This document shows, piece after piece, positions 42,366 to 52,183 of a DNA stretch of 64,000 nt. How positions within the stretch are numbered: the stretch's first letter is position 1; the number at the start of each line of letters is the position of its first letter. The position numbers and the translations under genes are program-made. The DNA is from Ectobius pallidus (taxonomy: Eukaryota > Arthropoda > Insecta > Blattodea > Ectobiidae). The stretch spans positions 43,763,502-43,827,501 of the forward strand of contig CAXKWD010000008.1 of NCBI GenBank assembly GCA_964059195.1. The letters run 5' to 3'. A model generated the notes under the pieces. It made no database searches and was not told the DNA's origin. It was given only the letters and a program-made list of their open reading frames with translations.

Positions 42366-43514
42366 CAGAGTGCGGCACATAAAACCGGCCCGTAAAGTCA
42401 ACACATCACATGAACATAAAATGAAATGTAATGTATTGAATATGACTACTCTCCTTCACAGTAGGTGCTGAAAGTGTCCTCCGCCCACTTCTACACACAT
42501 GTGAGCACGCTTGAGGAGATCCATATATACCCTTGTCAGTTCTTGTGTTGTGATGCTAATGGTGACATCCTGAATCCTGGTCTTGAGTTCTCCAATTGTG
42601 TGTGGGTTTGTTTCGTATACTCTTCTCTTTAACAGTCCCCACAAGTAAAAGTCACAAGTGGACAAGTCTGGTGACCGAGGAGGCCACAAGTCTTTGCTGA
42701 TTGTCCTCTCTGGTGTGAACATCTCATGCACATGGGACAATGATGCAGCTGATGTGTGGCATATTCCACCGTCCTGACGCTCCTCTTCTGTCAAGTTTCA
42801 ATAAAACTCCTCCAGGATTCCGAAATACACGTCACTGTTCACGTCTCAAAGAATATGGGCCCTATAACGCGTGTGGGGGAAATGGCACACCGAACATCAG
42901 TCTTCTCGTCAAGCAAGGATAACTTACCTGGCGGATTGAGTGTGGACTTTCTGTCGACCAATACCGGTTGTTTTGGGAATTGACGTACCCAGAAAGGTGG
43001 AACCACGCCTCGTCACTCATGATGAGCCTTAATGGGTCCAAGACACCACTGGCAACATTTCTCAACAGCCATGAACAGAAATGCACCCTCTTCTGCAGGT
43101 CAGGCTCCTTCAGTTCTTGCACAACACTTATCCGGTACGGTTTTAACTTCAATCCCCTTCTCTCACTCCCATGAACCTGTTGACTCAATCTCCTGGTTGA
43201 CTTACGAGGACTTCTTGTCATCATCTTCTGCACCTGCCTCCATAATTCAGGTGTGCAGACAGATGGTGGTCTGTTCCTGGGAGCATTTTGAACCGATCCT
43301 GTATGCCGCCATTTTTTAATCAATTCCTGTATGGTGCTTTTTGCTGGCACAGAACGTCCTGGAAATGTCACGTGTGTCGACCCCGGCTCTTGGTAGGAAG
43401 GTAGATAATTTAAGTGTTGCCAGAAACGCAACATACGAATGTAAACAAATAAATTGTAAAAAAACTCAATATACCATAATATTACGATGGGCCGGTTTTA
43501 CGTGCCGCACTCTG
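42366..43514 (-). mobile_element. Mariner-like element (DUF4817-type), 1,149 bp
   Basis: TA duplications lie at 42364-42365 and 43515-43516. The terminal inverted repeat is CAGAGTGCGGCAC.TAAAACC then GGCCC on both ends. It carries one transposase gene, split by a shift. Confidence 0.9.
42456..43434 (-). pseudogene. Mariner-like transposase, two frames
   Basis: The first frame (43434-42862) has the DUF4817 region (VPAKSTIQELIKKWRHTGSV, SPRKSTRRLSQQV, LKLKPYRISVVQEL, RVHFCSWLLRNV) and MSDEAWFHLSGYVNSQNNRY with the first Asp. It shifts after RQVSYP. The second frame (42794-42456) holds QDGGICHTSAASLSHVHEMF with the second Asp and LWPPRSPDLSTCDFYLWGLL with the third. It ends VEVGGGHFQHLL. All catalytic residues survive, and the shift near 42880 seems the main lesion. 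The ending GHFQHLL is the signature seen in both foldback elements. Confidence 0.85.
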
Positions 43515-43774
43515 TATTTTGTGTATATGTTTAATATGTGTATGTATTTTGTGTATATGTTTAATAATAAGTAGTCATTAAAATGATATAAAATTTTTAT
43601 TACTGTACAACTTCATTATTTTAAATATATTATAGCTAATAGAAAGTTTTTTAAAATTGTAACATAATCAAAAACTTTGTATGAGTGTGCATGTGTGTGT
43701 GAGGAAAATTTGTAAGTTCTGTATTGTAAAGACGTGTCCTATATCAATGTATTTTGATCAATGGATGAATAAAC

Positions 43775-43776
<2 letters not shown>

Positions 43777-43817
<41 letters not shown>

Positions 43818-43818
43818 A
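43777..43818 (+). repeat. (TAT)n microsatellite, LINE 3' tail
   Basis: About 13 TTA/TAT units directly after GGATGAATAAAC, taken as the 3' tail of the CR1-like LINE. Confidence 0.75.
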
Positions 43819-43851
43819 TTAGATGGAAATCTACAGTGAAGTGTTGATATC

Positions 43852-43928
43852 TGTAGCAAGATTGAGATCGGAAATATACACACTAAACTTCACCTTTTAG
43901 TGTATATTTCCGATCTCAATCTTGCTAC
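43852..43928. repeat. Near-perfect hairpin, ~34-bp stem
   Basis: TGTAGCAAGATTGAGATCGG and the following AAATATACAC form a stem with 43895-43928, broken only by a 2-base bulge, with a loop of about 7 bases. This is not explained by any neighbouring element. It could be a tiny MITE or a small-RNA hairpin. Confidence 0.7.
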
Positions 43929-44020
43929 AAAATGAAATAACTTTCTGTTATTGGGTAGGTAATTACGAAGAATATGATCATCCATTTAATGCTACTCTTC
44001 AAATTACAGCGAGGAAAATA

Positions 44021-44631
44021 CACTGACTGGCAAAAAAAACCGATCAGAGTAAAATTTGTTGTAATTTTAAGATTAAACATAATTTTGATTGGATGTTTAT
44101 GCATTGTTGTTGGTGAGGATGAATTATTATTTTTATTGGACCATTAGCTATGGATAAAGCATATCTGCTTTCTTCATATCTTCACTTTATCACCAAACAA
44201 AACAAAAGAAACATCGCAATAGGGTGATTCCAATCTGATTATGTGCACTAGTTTGTCATACATATTGCAAGGTGTTTCATTGTTGTATTACGTCATTTCC
44301 TTCCGAACTGAAAGGAAACTGTCTCCCTTCGCATCGAAGTGATTCTATCAGTAAGTTTAGTTATATGCCTCTCAGTCCTGAAGACGTTGCCAGAGCTGTT
44401 GCTCTAATTGATGATGGACGCAGCCTCCCTTATGCCGCTGCAACCTTAGGCTCACCATGGTGCAAGAGGCAACATGGGGAATTAAGTGTGAAATGTGTCA
44501 TTAAATTTTAATCTTAAAAACGTATACAATTTCAATAATTTTATTTCAAGCACCAGGCCTACTACATAATTTTTATTTAAACTTTATTTTTTAAAATTTC
44601 TTTAAGTGAACGGTTTTTTTTCCGGTCAGTG
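44021..44631 (+). mobile_element. Tc1-like element remnant, 611 bp
   Basis: TA duplications lie at 44019-44020 and 44632-44633. The ends are CACTGACTGGCAAAAAAAAC and CACTGACCGGAAAAAAAACC. From the ATG at 44365 it reads MPLSPEDVARAVALIDDGRS and LPYAAATLG, the first helix of a Tc1-type DNA-binding domain. The rest of the transposase is deleted. The flanking sequence near 44640-44700 resembles the 3' UTR of the CR1-like LINE (ATTAATGAATTT...CTAGTGCT), so it may sit in another LINE tail. Confidence 0.8.
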
Positions 44632-44895
44632 TATATAAATGTATTTCATTAATGAATTTTATTCCTCTAGTGCTAAGTGTAACAAATAAGGTTAAGAAGT
44701 TAAACCTGAAAACATTAGTTTGTATAGGATACTTTATATACAATTGCAGTGATGGATTGTGGATGTAAAAACTGGATGTTGAATTATTTTACAGGAATTA
44801 CATACATAATGGACTGGCAAGTAGACTCCGCCAAGATTGCTAAAATTACTTGTAACCTGAGAATATATAAATAAAAGGATATAATAGGACTGCAT

Positions 44896-45150
44896 ACATG
44901 GTCTCGGGATTAGTGTTGCTGGCTACGGATCCACAGGCTGGGTCAGATCGATTTTTTCATTGGTAGAGAGGTCTGGAACAGGGTGCATTCAGCCTCATGA
45001 TAAAAAATGAGGAACTGCTTGATTAAGAAGTAACGGCTTCCACCACAGAAACCATCATTAATGGCCCTAGGTAAAGCATGCTGACCACATGCCCCCAATC
45101 CTGCTGCCTGCCTATGGTACATAACTCACCGGTCGGATGTAGAGCCCTGG
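44896..45150 (+). repeat. tRNA-derived SINE, copy 2
   Basis: Same family as 439-740: ATGGTCTCGGGATTAGTGTT head, CAGCCTCATGAT, AGAAGTAACGGCT, GCATGCTGACCACATGCCCC. The B-box region is degraded. Length is about 255 bases. Confidence 0.6.
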
Positions 45151-46595
45151 AGTTTAGTTTAGTATCTAATAGAATGTTGAAAATAGCAACATCGATCTCG
45201 CCACAAAGCAACTACATTGGCATCTCTGTGAGGGACTTTATAGCTCGCATTCTTGGAGAAGGGAAATCTAGCTTGTAGACTCCAGCCAACGCGACATAGA
45301 GAAGCTCACGTGTTTCAGGATCTTCTAGCGGTGAAGACAAGAATTCATTGCTAATCGAATGCAACGCTCAAAACCCGAAAAGCCAGGAATGTTACTATGA
45401 AGTCAAGCATCTGGCATATGCTACTCGGCTGCAGGATGAGGCAGGAAGTCGTTGCAACTGGATTGCGATGATCAACGTGCATTTATATGTTTAAATTATT
45501 TAAAATTGTTAAATATCATATGAGGCATGTTTTCAGTGAATAAGAACCTATCACAAAGACAATTTGGAAGTAGTTTAACAGTATAAAGTAAGAAAAAATC
45601 TTACAACTTCATTACATTAAAAACTGATCGCTGAACTACTCTGCAACATGATCAGAGACTGTCACTGTTGCTGAACATGAGAAACAACATTTACATATTG
45701 AAAAGGATTGCAGACGATGCGTTAGTTGGGTCTGTACAGGTCTATATGTTGCATACCTTTTCAGGTTAGAAATGAGACCATATAAATTTCATTATTTATT
45801 AAGTCTTTCATTAAACAAACAAACAAATTTTAAACACCATGTAAATGCACTTGAATACAGGAAAATTAATCCTGTACTTCACTTGCTGATAACTGTGTTA
45901 TAGAAAATATGTTGGTATTCTTGATGTTTCTTGAACAAGAATTGAGTAGTAGTCTTCTTGATTAGAATTATTCAGGGCTTCTGAGTATGAATATTACAAA
46001 TTGTAGCACAGAAGTAAATTATTCTGAATACATAAATTGTTGCATAGAATATACATATTAATCACTGTGGACACAAATGACTAAATACGATCACAGTCAC
46101 CAAAGGTGTGAAATGCAGTGCAGCTGCAGACCGCTGGTTAATTTTAATATCACAAGATAAAGTACATGTGAAATACAACATAAATGGCAAAGAATTGAGG
46201 TCACCAGGGTTCATGTGGTGATTTGATGACAAGGAGAGAGATTCACAGTTAGATATGGTTCATCATGTGGCCGAAAATATATGTTGCACTGAGTAACTGA
46301 GACTAAACCTTGGTGTAAAAAGTTCACCACTGATCACTGTAAAGTGTCACAGAAGCATGTGTAAATGTGCACAAGAGTCAATTGGCAAATAAACACGACA
46401 AAATGGTGTCATATAAAGAAAGATCACAGCAATGCATGATGGTGTGCACACACGAGGAAAACCATTATATGTAGGATAAACTCAATGTCTTGAAAGATGG
46501 CAACATCTGTATCACTCAGCATGAAGCTGACATACATTTGATCAGCAGCATTAGTATGATTTGTTAAAATGTATGTTATGTAGTAGATGACATAA
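45151..46595. other. No gene recognised
   Basis: AT-rich, no TIRs, no coding motifs. This is unique-looking intron sequence outside the big inverted repeat. Confidence 0.4.
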
Positions 46596-47498
46596 TTATC
46601 ACCATCATTGAAGATGGCTACTTTCTGAGGGCATTCATGATGGTCATCGCCATGACTAGAAAGACATGTTTGGCAAAGTACACCATAAATAGGCCGTTGC
46701 TTATTACAGGAGCATCCCCCAGACCTCTTAGTGTATTGTATTATAGCTAATAAAAACTACGAATGTAACAAGCATTAAGATAAATTCAGTAGCATTTACA
46801 GCCTATTAAAACCACATTAAATTATAGCTCATAATGACATTACCTGAAGGTAGAACAGTAACACTTCTCACACTTTGTTTTTTATTATCTATGCATGTCA
46901 CAGTCCCAATGCACATGGGTAATCAGGAGTTCACTCTAAACATAAAAAGTTAAAAAAAAAAAAACAATACTGATAAAACCCTTTCATCTAACAAGAACAA
47001 ATAATTTTCATTTTAATATCTCCAAAAAAAATTTCTTTCCTTTGTAGAAAAACAAATAATTTTAGGAACAGAGCAGTTGTATATTTAGGCACAGGCCATA
47101 TAGCTTGGGCTCTGAGTGACAGAAACCTTGACTGCTTAGGCTCACAAGCAAATATATTTAAAATCATTATTATGTATAAGGATACCTTACATCCTTACAT
47201 ATCACTGGTTGCTGAACATGAAACAACATTTACATTTATGGGGTATATTAGCGAACTTGGCAATCTCCATTAAAAAAAAAATAGAGATCCTAACTTCTAG
47301 TGAAAGTTTAATGCATTTCCTATTACATATTTAGTGTATATGTTGAAAATCTGGGTTCCTGATTTGCAACACATACAGTAAATATGTAATAGGAAATGCA
47401 TTAAACTTTCATTACTCAATAGCATCTCAATCTTTTCTCAAAATGGAGAAAGCCGGGTTTGCTAATAGATCCCTCATATAATACAACGTTATTAAGTT

Positions 47499-48735
47499 TG
47501 TGGGGGCAAGAACGGCATATAACCCTGCCGTAGAGGGAAAATGATAGGTAGGGAAGTAAAAAAGAATCTCTGGTAGCGGAGGACCAATTATTGTCTTAAA
47601 ACAATAATAAAAATAAGAGGAGAGCTAGGTGGACTAATCGAGGCTGCTGGATACAGGAATCCACGGATGCAATTGAGGACCGTTTTTTCAAAAGCCGATA
47701 TCTACATGGATGACTCAGTGCCAGAGGTGACTAAGTGCCATCAAGAAAAGTGCTAATATTTGTGTGTATTGACCAGCAAAGATCGTATTCTATCTGACAA
47801 ACAGCCTGCTGAATCAGTTACAGACAAAGTAATGGCTGCTAGTCATGCTTGGCGTAGATAAAATACTATCTTTGCTGGTCAATACACACAAATATTAGCA
47901 CTTTTCTTGATGGCACTTAGTCACCTCTGGCACTGAGCCATCCATGTCGATATCGGCTTTTGAAAAAACGCTCTTCAATTGGAAACAAACCTAACATGTA
48001 ACAAAAACTATGGAACTTTATTCACACAATATAGGTTAAATAATTGCACTGAAATAAACTGATTGATAAATTGAATAACAAATAAGCTGAATGATTGCGA
48101 CACTTGCAATAAACCATGTACTGAGATTTGGCGCGAATGCTGGCCACGTGGCAAATAAATGTTCTGTATTTATTGCCAGTAATAATTCTTATTTCAAAAC
48201 ACTCGGAATAATTGGTGTATTCGTTTAGGATGATTTAATATTGATATCTTGAGAAGAATACACTGTATAGCTGATTTACTGTGAACGCGTGGGTTGCACA
48301 ATGCTATCGAACTAATACGAGCTTTAAGAAGAAGCTAAGAAGCCGATACTGATGAATCTACTGTAATTATTGTAGATTAAATACTCGCACACGACAATAC
48401 TATTATCTTTAAGTATTGTGTATTTATTCACGATTAAGAGCAAAATACCACTGCGGCTATTGTCTTGAAAGGCGCGAATCTGGAATAGCGATCCACACAT
48501 CTGCTACATGTGAATGCTGGAATCTAACTGATCTTTGGCGTGATGCTGATTAATAGCACGAGGCCTCTCAAGATTGCACCTGCCGGATGTATAACCAGAG
48601 AACACGCGGTAAGAATATGTAGTACTCCGCCACAAACTGCTGAATCAATGAAAATAGATTTAGCGGAGAGTTTGAACAGAAAGACTCACTAGACATGTAT
48701 AATAATGCTAGTAAAATATGTAGCTTGCTCCAACA
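47499..48735. mobile_element. Solo-LTR-like insertion, 1,237 bp
   Basis: It starts TGTGGGGGCAAGAACGG, ends CTTGCTCCAACA, and is flanked by AAGTT at 47494-47498 and 48736-48740. TG...CA ends plus a 5-bp duplication are the rules of LTR retrotransposons. The opposite arm of the big inverted repeat shows the empty site (ATTAAGTTATTGG). No gag or pol is encoded, so a solo LTR left by recombination is most likely. Confidence 0.7.
47668..47976. repeat. Inverted repeat inside the solo LTR, ~105-bp arms
   Basis: 47668-47777 pairs with 47868-47976 with few mismatches (TTTTTTCAAAAGCCGATATC, CAGTGCCAGAGGTGACTAAG, GTGTGTATTGACCAGCAAAG), around a loop of about 90 bases. It could be a MITE inside the LTR or part of the LTR's own U3/R structure. 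Confidence 0.7.
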
Positions 48736-48840
48736 AAGTTATTGGTATCTATATTACAAACAGCAGTTTTCAAAAGACAAATATTTATTATATTAAGAAA
48801 TGACATAATACATTTTTTAAGTACATGCTCTCTCTAAAAC

Positions 48841-49644
48841 AGAGACCTAGATCGCTCAAGTTGCAAAAGACTGCCTTCACATGCAGTCTCACTAATTTTA
48901 ACATGGAATTAAGCATATATTTGGTCATAAAACAACAAATTTAAGCCAACATGTTTCTTTCAGATAATCAGAAACTTTACCAGGGGTTTTCGCAAAACAC
49001 GGTAGCATACTTTATCATATAATAACAAATAAAAACCAATGACTTTTATCATCTTCATTCACAAGAGAAACATTGCTTACCATGGATGAATCGTCATTTA
49101 AATGCAATAATGTATTCCTTCTCATAGTTTACTGCAGCCGAGATTTTGCTGGCAGCAGCTCCAATTCAATTTTTCTGTCTTGGATTAAAATTTCTTCTCA
49201 TATTTTCACAAGTTTTTCTAAATACTAGTTAGTATGCAACATTGTTTACAAACAAGCGACTCATATATTATGCATCTATAACACATTTCATATTGGTACT
49301 GTTCATTGTTTTCTGTGATTCAGGTGGCTGTGAGAATATGACGCCAACAAATGACTGACTATACCTTTAATTACAATTAGTTTTATGGTATTTTTATTTC
49401 ATTTTATTTAATTTAGAGAGCTTTTACTAAAAAATATTGTTGCACCATGTATGCAAAAGATTTTGAATCTCACTAACCTCTGCATTTGTGATCCAGAATT
49501 TACTTGAAGCATGCAACATATATTCCATTTATTACAGGTTTCACTCATGCACTTTTGGCGGCTTATGTATTTTCTGGAAATTATTTAATAAGAATTTAAG
49601 AAGTAAGAATGAGTCAGATTGTAACATGAGTTACCATGGACAAA
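48841..49644. other. Spacer of the large inverted repeat
   Basis: About 800 bases, unpaired, AT-rich, with no recognised coding sequence. Confidence 0.5.
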
Positions 49645-50072
49645 CCTATGTACTAAAAAATGTATTATGTCATTTCTTAATTAAATAAAAATTTATATTT
49701 TGAAAACTGCTGTTTGTAATATAAATACCAATAACTTAATAACGTATTATATGGAGGGTCTATTAGCAAACCTGGCAATCTCCAGTTTGGAAAAAGATTG
49801 AGATGCTATTGAATAATGAAAGCATTTCCTATTACATATTTAGTATATGTGTTGCAAATCTGACTTCCAAATAAGGGAGGAACCCAGATTTTCAACATAT
49901 ACACTAAATATGTAATAGGAAATGCATTAAACTTTCACTAAAGTTAGGACCTCTATTTTTTTTAATGGAGATTGCCAAGTTTGCTAATAGACACCTTATA
50001 TGTAAATGTTGTTTCATGTTCAGCAACCAGTGGTATGTAAGGTATCCCTACACATAATAATGATTTTAAATA

Positions 50073-50742
50073 CTGGGTCTTTATTATAAGTTGAGACGGG
50101 GGCGACGGAAGGCACGCGCAGTCGGTCTGACCTTGATGCAACATCGGCACGTGCAGTTATTGTTAAAGTGTCAATATGGTGAGACCCATTTCGCTGCAGC
50201 ATCGTATTTTTGTGTGTAAACATTATTTTAAGTACGAGTCTGTTGGGCGTGTACGTGATGAATTTATTCGGACATTTCCTGCTGATGTGCCACCTTCAAG
50301 AGCACAAATTTACAGAATTGTTAATAAATTTGTAAATACTGGCTCAATGCAAAACAAAAAGCATGTGCGCACACGAACAGTGTTAACAGAAGAAAAGCTA
50401 GACGAGATTGGCGCTTATCTTGAACATTCACCAAATAAATCACTCTCAAAATTAGCCCAACAAGTAGGGGCTTCAGTTTCTTCTGCACACAAAGCAAATT
50501 AGGGGCATTACAGTGGAAGAACTCACTCACGTCAGCCAGAATGTGGTTTCCAGATACAATGCCTGTATAACACAGGAAGGACGACACTTCCAACATATGT
50601 TATAAGGTAAGATATGTAATACTTTATATAGCCTACACTTTAAGCAGGGAAGCCGCGCGCGTGTCACCGGCGGCTAATGCGGACTCCGTAGCGGAGAGTG
50701 AAAACACCGGTCGCCCCGTCTCAACTTATAATAAAGACCCTG
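50073..50742 (+). mobile_element. Internally deleted mariner-like element, 670 bp
   Basis: TA at 50071-50072 and 50743-50744. The ends are CTGGGTCTTTATTATAAGTT and CAGGGTCTTTATTATAAGTT. It retains the N-terminal DNA-binding part (50176-50502) joined to the last codons of the transposase (ELTHVSQNVVSRYNACITQ, GRHFQHML). It is the unrearranged relative of the foldback at 28926-29428. Confidence 0.9.
50176..50502 (+). pseudogene. Mariner-like transposase, DUF4817 N-terminal fragment
   Basis: MVRPISLQHRIFVCKHYFKY, then VRDEFIRTFPADVPPSRAQI, YRIVNKFVNTGSMQNKK, and LEHSPNKSLSKLAQQVGASV. This is the helix-turn-helix region only. It is open until it joins the deleted 3' end; the catalytic Asp residues are absent. 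A protein of this kind could in principle bind TIRs without cutting, but expression is unknown. Confidence 0.75.
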
Positions 50743-51056
50743 TATATCTGCTTATGAGTCTAAGCAGTCAAAGTTTCTGTCACTCAGAGCCCAAGCTATA
50801 TGGCCTGTGCCTAAATAAACAACTGCTCTGATCCTAATTTTTTTCTACAAAGGAAAAAAAATGTTTTGTGATATTAAAATGAAAATTATTTATTCTTGTT
50901 AGATGAAAGGGTTGTATCAGTATTGTTTTTCTTTTTAAATGTTTAGAGTGAATTCCTGATTACCCATGTGAATTGGGACTGTGACATGCATAGATCATAA
51001 AAAATGTGTTAGAAGTATCACTGTTCTACCTTCAGGTAATGTCATAATGTTATAAT

Positions 51057-51919
51057 TAGACATCGGAATTATATGCACTAAAACTGTTAAAATATGCATG
51101 CATTTATGCTGCTAAAATATGTAAAATATGCACCAAAATCTCGAAAATATGCAGTTAAAATGCAATCTATGCATATTCAGCGCGTCCAATTATATGTCCT
51201 CCTGCTGACTGTAATTGGATTTCAGTAGACTATCATCATCTTCTCTAAGTGTTCCGGAGTAAATTTATGTCTCTGTTGGTTAGTACGAGTTTGTATGCTG
51301 AAAACGATCTCTCGACGTCCACAGATGTCTTAGGGCAATATTTGTAACAACTTACAAGTTCTGGTGAAATTTCTTCTGGAAGGTCAACCCTGTCACCCTG
51401 CAGGTACATATTTGTTCACAGAGCAATAAGATGTTAAATCCAGGATTTCTTTGTAGAACACTGCACAGTTTTTCACTAAGCGTTTACTCGCGTGGGAGCT
51501 TTCAGAAACACCTTCTTAGTAGTTGAAATCAAAGTGTTCACTTCAGAAAATTGTTCCCGTACAGTTTCTGCTACTCTGTGTATTCCATGTACAATGCAAG
51601 TAACCAGTATGGAATGCAAGCCTCTCACCAAAAGCGCATTATGGGTTTCTGAGTAGGAAGCAGACTGCACAAGTATTTCACGACTCTGTAAAAATTGTTA
51701 ATACTTAAAAATAACGTTCCAATCCTTAAAACAGTTTGATATATGCATGGTGCATACTAAAATTGCAAAATATGCAACAACGCCAAAAATATGCTTTTAT
51801 ATGCACTATAAACTGTATATATTCAGTAACCAGTGATGGTAAAACGTACTTAAAGTCTCCTTTCCATATCATCTGTTACAGCAGGTGGAATATGCATCTC
51901 CATATAAATCCTATGTCTA
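51057..51919 (-). mobile_element. hAT element with transposase remnant, 863 bp
   Basis: A perfect 8-bp duplication, GTTATAAT, lies at 51049-51056 and 51920-51927. The ends are TAGACATCGGAAT and TAGACATAGGATT. AATATGCA motifs repeat near both ends, likely transposase sites. On the minus strand HGIHRVAETVREQFSEVNTL and TTKKVFLKAPTRV (51610-51480) are followed by PKTSVDVERSFSAYKLVLTN (near 51335-51275). The latter is the C-terminal dimerisation segment of hAT transposases. The catalytic core is missing. Confidence 0.88.
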
Positions 51920-52183
51920 GTTATAATCTAATGTGGTTTTAATAGGCTGTAAATGCTACTAAATTTATCTTAATGCTCAATACATTCATAGTTTTTATTA
52001 GCTATAATAACACTACTAAGAGGTCTGGGGGGATGCTCCTGTAATAAGCAACAGCCTATGTATGGTGTACTTTGCCAAACATACCTTTCTAGTCATGGCG
52101 ATGACCATCATGGTGAGTGCTGAGAGGCTTTAATGCCCTCAGAAAGTAGCCATCTTCAATGACTGTGATATCGTTGTTCTGGA

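Larger units (their letters stand above)
36480..43820 (+). mobile_element. CR1-like LINE with esterase-type ORF1, carrying two DNA transposons
   Basis: ORF1 (36528-38176) and ORF2 (38200-41935) are followed by a long 3' untranslated region. The end is GATGAATAAAC then a (TAT)n tail at 43777-43818, a normal CR1/Jockey-style simple-repeat end. A pogo-like MITE (40084-40963) sits in ORF2 and a mariner-like element (42366-43514) in the 3' UTR; both are flanked by TA. Without them the element is about 5.3 kb. The 5' end is not precisely known. Confidence 0.8.
46600..48840 (+). repeat. Left arm of large inverted repeat (~1.0 kb net)
   Basis: Net of the solo LTR it carries, this arm matches the reverse complement of 49645-52170 over about 1.0 kb. 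Landmarks include GAAGATGGCTACTTTCTGAG (46610), GGTCATCGCCATGACTAGAA (46640), CTGAAGGTAGAACAGTAAC and ACTGGTTGCTGAACATGAA. Inside the arm, 47238-47482 is itself a palindrome (TATTAGCGAACTTGGCAATC...GGTTTGCTAATAGA). Confidence 0.8.
49645..52170 (-). repeat. Right arm of large inverted repeat
   Basis: The mirror of 46600-48840, interrupted by a mariner derivative (50073-50742) and a hAT (51057-51919). After removing them it is also about 1.0 kb. The palindrome inside it is 49755-49997. Homology ends near CATCTTCAATGA in both arms. Confidence 0.8.

Noticed and set aside
47499..48735. Full LTR retrotransposon
   Set aside because: No gag, pol, primer-binding site or second LTR is present; solo LTR fits better.
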